Origin: Lenisia limosa
Lineage: Eukaryota > Breviatea
Reading direction: 5' to 3'
NCBI GenBank assembly: GCA_001655205.1
Contig: LPNZ01010526.1
Span: 1 to 24,256, forward strand
Length of the DNA: 24,256 nucleotides
Under the pieces are notes generated by a model, which saw only the letters and a list, made by a program, of their open reading frames with translations, had not been told where the DNA came from and ran no database searches. The position numbers and the translations under genes were made by a program. Positions 10,384-17,803 of this stretch are shown here, in pieces; positions within the stretch are counted from its first letter, which is position 1, and every line of letters starts with the position of its first letter.

Positions 10384-10700
10384 CTGCTTCAAGACACTGA
10401 TATTCTTAGAAAGCTTGGCAAGTTTCACACCATCAGCACTGGTGAATTGAATTACGCTTTGTACTTCAAATCCTTGGTTATAGAGGAAACAAAAACCGTT
10501 TTTAAGAGCAGTGCAAGACTCAAAAAAAAAACATCAATAGGAAAATTAGAGGAGTTGAAGTGTAATCAGTGAATACCAGTACAATCTGAGATGCAACATT
10601 GAAGAAGCTATTGCGGGGGTTGTAGAGGGAAAAGATGAACTCGATACAAACACGCAAAAATCTCGCTTGCTTAGCAGCATTATTTTGAATCGTTTTTATT
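10384..10700 (-). CDS. Candidate pair of exons, unknown protein
   Basis: On the minus strand, 10583-10700 (after ataattgcag) reads IQNNAAKQARFLRVCIEFIF and on to NVASQI, ending at a GT donor in phase 0. It joins 10384-10518, which starts after a T-run acceptor (gttttttttttgag), reads SCTALKNGFCFLYNQGFEVQ and VKLAKLSKNISVLKQ, and ends at CAG|gtccgt. The helical character resembles HEAT-type proteins, but I do not recognise a family. The plus strand of the same segments is also largely open (for example DTDILRKLGKFHTISTGEL), so strand is uncertain. The gene would run towards the DIRS-like relic at 10083 and may be broken by it. Confidence 0.3.
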
Positions 10701-10929
10701 CTGCAATTATATTTTTGAATAATTACACAACCACTTGAACTTTCTTTGTTGATGTGTAAGCTCACCTGATTTATTAGTATGGATTAAATAAAATTATTAA
10801 CGTACGCAAATGATAGTATGCTTCCCTTCAATTTGTACTCTTCATTTTTCGAAATATGTATCACATACATGTACTATTTGATGTTCTCCTCTACTTCCAA
10901 AACCCCCATTTTGTCGTTTCACATTTCAG

Positions 10930-11113
10930 ATAGCAGTTCACGCCATGGGGAAACAGTTTCAGCGATGCCTGATGGGAAGTCTTGAACAGGGTTTCCAGAA
11001 CACGTTGGCTGAATTCGGGATCAGAAGGTGACCCCCCCCCTCCTCCATCATCTCCCTCCATCCACTACTTAAGAACCCTCAAGCCAGTTTTATGGATCCT
11101 CTGGGCATACTGA
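10930..11113 (+). CDS. Candidate 3' end of a small plus-strand gene
   Basis: Exon 10930-11027 follows a strong acceptor (tcgtttcacatttcag), reads IAVHAMGKQFQRCLMGSLEQ then GFQNTLAEFGIR, and ends AG|gtgacc. A pyrimidine-rich intron with a C9 run leads to ctacttaag and exon 11074-11113 (TLKPVLWILWAY, stop). The phases match, and an AATAAA at 11147-11152 lies 34 bases past the stop. An internal ATG at 10945 has a good Kozak context (gccATGG), so the product could be only about 40 residues, or longer if upstream exons exist. No family recognised. It converges with the RCC1-repeat gene ending at 11239. Confidence 0.42.
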
Positions 11114-11238
11114 GCTGATTTAACTGTTATTTATGTTTTTTTTGTGAATAAAATTCCACAACCTTTTTCAAAAAGAGATATAATAAATAATATTATCATA
11201 CTTATCATACATATAATTAGCATCAGTAGAGTGATAGA

Positions 11239-14200
11239 CTAAGTCATGGCGATGACATGTTTTGACGTTGCCAGAGCTGAAGAAAACACCCCACTCATTC
11301 CAGTGACTTCAGTAAGCTACAGCATGAGTTGTCGAAAGCTTTCAAAACGAAGGGATCACGAAATAAAATACAGAGTTATCAAAAAACCTTGATACAACCG
11401 AATAGACAACAATATGATATTTGTTTCACCGCCAAGCGCAAATAATCTCAGCCCACCTTATTATCCTCGGACGAAGATGATCTGCAAAGCTGGTCACCAC
11501 TGCCGACAACCATGATTGAAGGGCAACCTGGGGGGGGGAGGATAAGGTGGTTTTTATGCAAAAAGGGCCTACTTCCGTAAAAGGCAAATCCATTCAAAGT
11601 GGAAGAGATCTAAAGGATCAGGTTCAATGTGAACAGCATCTCTATCCCTGATTTTGTTTAATTTATGTTCCGTTTCATGGCCGCGTACAGACCGACCTGT
11701 TTTTGCGTACCTTGTAAAATTTCCAGCACCCCTTATCTTCAAAAGTCATAAGTGCACCAACTTCATACCCTTTCCCTCTTGGTGCCAGTAGGGCAACCGC
11801 TATTGATGGACGCTGTCACTTCAGTCTAAATGTCAGAATGCGGAAAAAACAAGTCTGCATGTCAAATAATGAAGCCAAAACAGGTTAGTATTTTGTCAAA
11901 TAAGGAAGGCAAAACAGGTCATAAAAATAAAACTCATCATAAAGAATAAATTTACAGTGGCTATGGTATAAGTCTTGACCACCAGAAGAATCAGGAAGAT
12001 TACAGTCAAATTGGTCAAGACTCCTCCACCATCTGTATGCATATTTTTCTAGATGATACCTTCACCCACTGGAGTGCTAGTCGCAGCTTGAGTTGTTCCA
12101 TCATAGTTGTAAGTTGTGTCTGAACAGAGGAAAATCCTCCCCTCGCCTAAAGAGTGATCTTCAAAACTACAAAATGATATGAACTCATTATTCATCTATT
12201 TTTTTCAAAACACAGTTCTGTTATATTGATTATATGATTAAAATTTTATCATACAACATTCACTCAGAAAATTTAAAAAAACTCCACTTGGCGTCCCTCT
12301 CAAGAAATCCACTTCCCCCTACTTGTCAGGAAAACGCTTTGAGAGTATTTGATGTAGAAATCAACAATCTTGCCTGTCAGTCCTGTGACACCGCTATCAA
12401 TCTGCGAGATGATGGGCTATAATAATCTGTTCTCCTTTGAGGACGTTATCAATATTTACGATAACATTTTTCTTTAAAGCCTTTGACGTATGCAATTCTA
12501 ACTCTCTGGCACCTCCTGAATCTGTGACATAAGACGGATTTAGGAGGNNNNNNNNNNNNNNNNNNNNNNNNNNNNNNNNNNNNNNNNNNNNNNNNNNNNN
12601 NNNNNNNNNNNNNNNNNNNNNNNNNNNNNNNNNNNNNNNNNNNNNNNNNNNGGTATGAAGGAGCTCAATTTTGGGTTTATTCAATGTGACAAAAAATTGC
12701 TCTTTACGCAAACACATCAAATATTGATTTGTTGACAACTCTTCGATGGAGATAATGGGCTAACAGTAGTGGACAATATAGATGTTCAATGGTTATTCAA
12801 AAACCAGGTTGTTTTTTTAAAAAAACTATGTAATACAATAATAGATTGTACAGCTTTAGAACACTGAATTCTTAGTTTGTTTCAAATGCAGTCCAACAAT
12901 TCACGGAAATCTCCCCCACCCTACCTGCTGGAATCCAGTATTGGCAGCAGCAAGGCAGAAGTGACGGAATTTGGAGTAGTTTGACCTGGCAAAAGCGTTT
13001 CCTTCTTCTATATGGGGTCAAAATGGAGCGATATCTCACATAATACATCAAGTGATCGTATTTTGCCTTTCCCACAGTGATCACCATTACCCACCTGTGA
13101 TCACCATTGCGCCATCGTGATGAGGGTGGTACTTTTTGAGGGTACCCAACTGTATTAATGTGAGGATGGCATGTTCAACATATCGTAACACACTATACTC
13201 CACTAAAATACACTTTGAGCTGCAGATAGAAAGAATATCTATCCCAGATAACAAGTAGGCTATGGTACACAGAATAAAGTCACCCAGAGAAAGTAAAATG
13301 GTTGAAAATCAACAGCTGGTATACATATCGATGTATTCTGAAAAAACGTCCCACTTACAACCCCAGAGCTATTAGGCACCCCTGTGTAACTGTTAACAGC
13401 GGGAGTGGTGAGGGCAAGGTAAGGACTGTAACCTCCAGACTGCCAAGTCCCATCAACTATTGGAGTAAAATTGATGAAACAAAAAAAGCTCAAAATCACC
13501 TCTATTAGATTAACATTTGACAAAAACACGAGGGTTAAAAAACAACAAAAAAGCCCAGTCAGTGTCTTCTAATATGAGCTAGAATAATGTGGGAAACAGA
13601 CCGATATTACCATTGATGTAGGGAAAAGGGATAACTGAGATAGAGGTAACTAATCAGCGAGAAGAAAACAGTCAATATTGTTTTATAAAAAAATAGAAAA
13701 TTAATAATAAACCTTTTTTGTAGACTGTCGCATAATCACCAGCAAAGACAGCTTGTATTGGATCATTTGAAATCTGTGGGAGTCATATTTCCAAAAGAAA
13801 AAAAAGGTCAGTAGTAACTGATAGAGGAGAAATCTATCCACAACATCACGTTACTAATACCTTGTGGTCCAATATTCACAAAAAATCAACAAATCCTCGA
13901 TGAAGAGAGTTTACCCACCAATGTGGGGGTTCCAACAGTCGTTCCTGCTGAGTGGCAAAGCTGGCCGTACGCGTTGTAGCCCCAGGTATATAACCTGGAG
14001 TTTGCTGGGGGGGGGGGAGTAAAATGGGGAATTTGGAGGAGTTTGTTTGGAGTACAGGGCTATCGAATGATTATGAACGGAGTTTTGGGCAATTTCTTGT
14101 ATTTCAAGATAGCATAAAATACAAAAAAAAAAAATATGGAAGAGCCAAACAGGAATACAATGTGAAGTTCCCACCTATGACAGCGTAAAAGTAATTTCCA

Positions 14201-15092
14201 GCCTCAAATGCAGTAATTGTCTTGCCAACAAAGCCATTGTAGGTGACCGGCCTTGAGAGTAAAGAAATGTAACTGTATTGCAGAAAACCCAATCCCCAGA
14301 ATGAGGCTTTTCAGTCCCTTGAAAAAAAAAACGCAATGATATATTCTATTTAAAGTAGAATCTTCTGCAAAAGTAATTTGTGTCAGATACAAAATAACAC
14401 AATATTGTTTTGGACGATTTGGTTACCAAAATTTACATACAGTGACCAGGATAAGTCTTGACAGATTTCCTATGTTATATCCCATGGAAAATTGGTCAAG
14501 ACTTATCGCGCTCACTCTATATTATCTTGCCTCCTTACGATGTCACCGGATTTGCTGAGCTCCCAGGTGTAGTGCCGAATGAGTTCGCACCCATACACTT
14601 CATGGTACTGTCTATAGAAAAAGAATATTTAAGAAGTCGATTTGTAAATTGGAATGATGGTAAACTCTTCTTATTTGAAAATTGATTCTAAAATGATGTA
14701 ATTATCAAGTGATGCCTTTCTTATTATAGTGTTGCATGCAGTAATACGATGAACTAAATTGTCATATAGTATATTATACTGCATATATAAAGGTACAATT
14801 GTGCACTATATATGATATTAATATCATATATAGTGCATATTGTTTGTGATTAAATGTATAGCATGCAAACACTACAAACTTTTATATTTCACATGCATGA
14901 AAATGATATAATGTAGTCAAACCAATGCACAGTCATATTTATGATCCTAGTTCAATACAGACTTTATTGGATCAGCCTACCTCCGAGGATAATACAGATG
15001 CCGTCATTAATAACCTGTATTGCGGAGGCTTGGGTATCAGCCCAGAGAATTTCGTAATTGTCCCCGTCCATATGTTTAACTCCAGCGGGGTC
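11239..15092 (-). CDS. RCC1-repeat (beta-propeller) protein, multi-exon, 5' end not found
   Basis: Minus-strand exons: 14981-15092, 14539-14611, 14175-14251, 13919-14004, 13713-13773, 13359-13456, (possibly 13095-13149), 12925-12985, 12323-12416, 12066-12146, 11457-11527, 11239-11316 (TAG). From 14981 to 13359 and from 12323 to the end, phases agree at every junction. RCC1-type repeats are seen as MKCMGANSFGTTPG, TITAFEAGNYFYAVI, LYTWGYNAYGQLCHSAG, IQAVFAGDYATVYKKVDGTW, FLTSEGRIFLCSD and MVVGSGDQLCRSS, matching the family pattern of a G.G..H..AL turn followed by V..WG.N..GQL. About 300 residues are placed. RCC1 propellers serve as Ran exchange factors or as scaffolds and ubiquitin-ligase partners. 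The role here is unknown. One link between 13359 and 12925 has unmatched phase, so an exon is misplaced or hidden, possibly in the gap at 12548-12651. The first exon found is entered in phase 0 after a strong acceptor with a cctactaat branch-point-like sequence, so upstream exons must exist. Confidence 0.72.
11953..12037. mobile_element. MITE family 1, copy C
   Basis: An 85-bp degenerate inverted repeat in an RCC1-gene intron. It starts tacagtggctatggtataag, continues tcttgaccacc, and its right half is ttggtcaagactcctccacc followed by atctgta. Outer ends TACAG and CTGTA are compatible with a TA target duplication. Confidence 0.65.
12548..12651. other. Assembly gap in an RCC1-gene intron
   Basis: No homopolymer at the edges. 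It lies between the exons at 12323-12416 and 12925-12985 and could conceal an RCC1 exon. Confidence 0.95.
13075..13112. repeat. Short direct repeat of about 20 bp
   Basis: The unit ccacagtgatcaccattac is followed by ccacctgtgatcaccattgc. It lies next to the candidate RCC1 exon 13095-13149 and adds confusion to exon calling there. Confidence 0.7.
14438..14519. mobile_element. MITE family 1, copy B
   Basis: An 82-bp inverted repeat in the RCC1-gene intron between 14251 and 14539. The left end is tacagtgaccaggataagtc, the right end ggtcaagacttatcgcgctc followed by actcta. It is the cleanest copy: ends near TACAGTGACC resemble Tc1/mariner termini with TA on each side. Confidence 0.75.
14802..14837. 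repeat. Perfect 36-bp AT-rich palindrome
   Basis: The left half, tgcactatatatgatatt, is the exact reverse complement of the right half, aatatcatatatagtgca. With one or two mismatches the symmetry extends outward (acaattg / atattgt). It lies in an RCC1-gene intron and would form a cruciform or RNA hairpin. Confidence 0.9.
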
Positions 15093-15600
15093 CTTTGGGG
15101 TAAAGAGGACGGTATGGTGAGACAAGCAGCACAATTAGTAGGTTATATCAGGTTGAAGATATCAATATATGTATCATATCGTGAAAGAAAACTGACACAA
15201 TACACTGCTTCTCCTTTTCACCACAAAAACGTTCTTATTAGCTCACTCCAGCTCCATAATTAGCAATGCCACATGACCAGATTCTTCGTTCTACGTTGTG
15301 AGGCTTCCATACAAGGATAGAGATTGTAATTTGTAGAGTAATGGAAGGAACGGGGGAAAACGGATAACGAAAGAACAACAAAAAGCGGAATAAAATAATC
15401 TTAAATGCAGCAGTGTGTTTAATGATAGTTTTATTTCAGGTAAAGAGGGATGCACACAATGATAGCAGCAACATATTAAATAATCACACAATTGTAATAT
15501 CGTAAAAATGTTCAGAGACTATTTCAGTTCATCTGAGATTTAACAAAAAATTTGAATAACATTTCCTCTTTTGAAATATTTTTGAGCTACTTGTGCACAA
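15093..15600. other. No clear gene; boundary between RCC1 gene and DIRS-like element
   Basis: The missing 5' exons of the minus-strand RCC1 gene would be expected here. I find no convincing exon or start. The right part (about 15480-15600), AT-rich and ending TTTTTGAGCTA shortly before the ATG of the element, is probably the leader of the DIRS-like element. Confidence 0.4.
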
Positions 15601-15861
15601 ATGGTGAATACAAGAAGGAATAAGCATGCTGCACCCCCCTCTCCCCCTCCTCAAGAAGAAAAGGCCAAGAAGAAGACTCCCAAGGCCAAGAAGAAGGTCG
15701 CTAAGCGTACCAAGGAGGTCAGCGAGGTCGCTCAAGAAGAAGAAGTAGCTCAAGAAGAAGATTCCGCTTCAGAACCCGTCGACTCTGACGTTGAGGCTCT
15801 TCCTCAGGCTCCCAGAAGGTTCCAGAAGATCCCTCGCCACTCCGGTAAGAACTTGTTTTGA
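15601..15861 (+). pseudogene. gag-like ORF1 start of the plus-strand DIRS-like element
   Basis: An 86-codon frame starts MVNTRRNKHAAPPSPPPQEE, then a Lys-rich stretch (KKKTPKAKKKVAKRTKE), an acidic stretch (VAQEEEVAQEEDSASEP) and RFQKIPRHSG before stopping. It shares its opening MV-x-TRRNK and charge pattern with the relic at 10083-9808. A basic N-terminus suits a nucleic-acid-binding structural protein. By itself it could be mistaken for a small chromatin protein; the adjoining reverse transcriptase argues against that. Confidence 0.55.
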
Positions 15862-16000
15862 TTCGATGTGNNNNNNNNNNCATGCCAAATGCGATGTTCA
15901 TCCTTCCTAAGTGTTGGTAAGTCGCCGGTACATCTTTCATTAAAAGGTGTTGACTTAATTGTCCTCCCAAACCTTCACTTAGTACTCCATTGAGGAGGAA

Positions 16001-16665
16001 TTGTGGTTAAAAGCTTGTCTCAGACACTATCTTGGATATTGTTCACTGTACAGACTCCGCTTCCGCTTCCGTGGCTTTGTCCACCCAGCCCCTCTTCCTG
16101 TCCGCCCAACAAGTCAAGATTGGCTCTGCTGTAAATTGCCAGACGGGAAGCATTATCGGTACAATTACCTCCCATTTGGGTTCCAAAACTTCCTGTCCTC
16201 TTTGATGCTGTCTTTCGCGCAACTCTTGAAATCAAAAAGAGGGGGTCAAAGAGGGCGTAATTCTTCGTCAGATTCTATGATTTCAGAAGAGATGTGCTAT
16301 ATTTCAATTTACTTTGACGACGTTTTTGGCACAGCCAAAACTGAAATTTTGGTCGCTACATACTCGCGTCAATTCTCATTTTCTGGACCCTTGTCGGCAT
16401 CCCCTACGGAGAGGACAAGGTGACCTTGCCAGCGCACAACATGACGGTTCTGGGGGTAGAAATTGACACCCCGACTATGACCGCTCGTCTCCACAAGGGC
16501 AAGATTGCCGCATATCTCCATCACATTAACATTGCCACCCATGCTCCCCAGTCTGTCAAATCCCTCTAGTCCCTTGCGGGCAAATTGGCCTGGGCTGGTC
16601 GGGTTATCCCAGTTGGCCGTCGTTTGACAAAGGCACTTCACAATGAGATTGGCCTTTTCCCACAC
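16001..16665 (+). pseudogene. Reverse transcriptase of the DIRS-like element, frameshifted
   Basis: Frame 1 gives LPDGKHYRYNYLPFGFQNFL, the family's LPFG region, and then CYISIYFDDVFGTAKTEIL, where YFDD is the catalytic YxDD box. A shift near 16380 moves to a second frame reading GIPYGEDKVTLPAHNMTVLG then VEIDTPTMTARLHKGK and SLAGKLAWAGRVIPVGRRL, the thumb and connection region of DIRS-type enzymes, with an in-frame stop (TAG at 16567-16569). The palm region before LPFG, with the first catalytic Asp, is missing or unrecognisable. Confidence 0.75.
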
Positions 16666-16682
16666 TCCCCTGCACTCAACAC

Positions 16683-16990
16683 GTGTCCCATCACGCTAGG
16701 ACCGCCCTAGATTCGTGGGCTGACCTCCTGACCCTGGACCCTCCCCGCCGGGTCACAAGCCAAGATGAGCCACTTTGGTGCACGGATGCATCATCCACTG
16801 GTATCGGTGGTTTTTTTCCGTCGCAGAAGCTGTACTTCACCGCCCACGTACCGGAACATGCCAAAGTACTCCATATTAACCTGCTCGAATTGTTTGCGGT
16901 TCGAGTGGGTTTGGCCGTCTTCAGCAGTCCGGATTCTTCTATCCTCGCGGGTTGTGACAATCACGTATTGTGTTTTGTCATGTTGCAGTT
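16683..16990 (+). pseudogene. RNase H domain of the DIRS-like element
   Basis: The frame reads ALDSWADLLTLDP, then EPLWCTDASSTGIGGFF (the first catalytic Asp in the DAS..G.GG box), AKVLHINLLELFAVRVGLAV (Glu in the INLLEL box) and ILAGCDNHVLC (Asp of the DN box). These are the conserved acidic positions of DIRS-type RNase H. From about 16970 the sequence (VLCFVMLQFCACYCFSMVV) no longer fits, and the frame runs into recombinase sequence at 17050. Confidence 0.75.
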
Positions 16991-17049
16991 TTGTGCTTGT
17001 TACTGTTTCTCAATGGTTGTAAACGTAACCTCTTTTATATCCACAAACA

Positions 17050-17252
17050 AGAACGTGCATCATGCCTTGTTCGTTTGGCCATCCGGTAGCCTGCTGAGAG
17101 TTCGAGCAATGTATGATATTCTCCGGTTTGACTTGGTCAAAACTGGTCTGTCTGAGGAAAAAGACTTCCTTTTCACCGTCCATTCTTTCCGCCACACCAG
17201 CACGACCAATATAACTGGTACAGAGGAGGAGAAGATGAAAAGTGGAGGATGA
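17050..17252 (+). pseudogene. C-terminal box of the DIRS-like tyrosine recombinase
   Basis: The frame continuing from RNase H reads HHALFVWPSGSLLRVRAMYD, LRFDLVKTGLSEE and FTVHSFRHTSTTN. HSFRHTS is the H-x-x-R box of tyrosine recombinases. The expected last box with the nucleophilic Tyr is absent, and the frame stops at 17252. The N-terminal and first-Arg parts are deleted. It is homologous to the minus-strand copy at 7645-7760. Confidence 0.75.
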
Positions 17253-17803
17253 AAGTCCATTAGGATGCTTAGGAAGTATGATCATTGATCGAATAAATAT
17301 ATTATGTGCTTTCTTTGATTTTGTGTGGATTTTTGGGTAGGTGTTAAGGGTTCTAACCCTATACACAACCGTGTTACATGGTTGTCCTCCTGACACTGCA
17401 ATCTTGGCTTTCAATATACCGACCTCAATATCCTTACACTATCATAGTCGAATAAGAAAGGAAGTGATAGTTTCAATAGGAGAAATAAACAATCCATCTC
17501 TTACACTTCCATCACGACACCAACACTCCGCTTACCTAAATAGTGAGAGATGATCACAAGTTTTCAAAATAATCAATGTTTTGAACTAACAACACGTCAT
17601 CAGTTGCAAAACTTTAATAATCAGTGGCATAAAACACATTTATTAATATAATTGTTCTTACAAAATCTACGAACAAAGATATTATGATATACTAATAGAT
17701 GATATATAATATGAATATTAATACATAATAATAAATAATTTAGTATTAAATCGTCTGAGTATGAAAAATATATTAATAAAATAATACATGTTTAATATTG
17801 ATA
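17253..17803. other. AT-rich flank, no gene
   Basis: The left part contains small inverted repeats (aagggttctaaccct; acaaccgtgttacatggttgt) near 17345-17385 that could belong to the 3' end of the DIRS-like element. The right part is very AT-rich and likely holds the 3' untranslated region of the minus-strand gene ending at 17804, with a minus-strand AATAAA at 17638-17643. Confidence 0.45.

Larger units (their letters stand above)
15601..17252 (+). mobile_element. DIRS-like tyrosine-recombinase retrotransposon, internally deleted
   Basis: In order on the plus strand: a gag-like N-terminus (15601-15861), a 10-N gap, reverse transcriptase remains (from about 16001), RNase H (16683-16960) and the C-terminal recombinase box (17050-17252). 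This order is that of DIRS/Ngaro-type elements. The middle of gag, the early reverse transcriptase and most of the recombinase are absent, and the frames are broken. I could not identify the terminal repeats. Confidence 0.75.

Noticed and set aside
13260-13529. Minus-strand 89-codon frame as a single exon
   Set aside because: Only 13359-13456 fits. It is bounded by AG and gtaagt and joins in phase to the RCC1 model.
14458-14685. Plus-strand frame over the MITE and RCC1 exon
   Set aside because: The minus strand carries GANSFGTTPG with matched splice phases on both sides. The plus reading starts in a transposon.
14925-15263. Plus-strand 112-codon frame with NNLYCGGLGISPENFVI
   Set aside because: The reading is attractive, but the minus strand of 14981-15092 has a strong acceptor with branch-point-like sequence and joins in phase to the next RCC1 exon.
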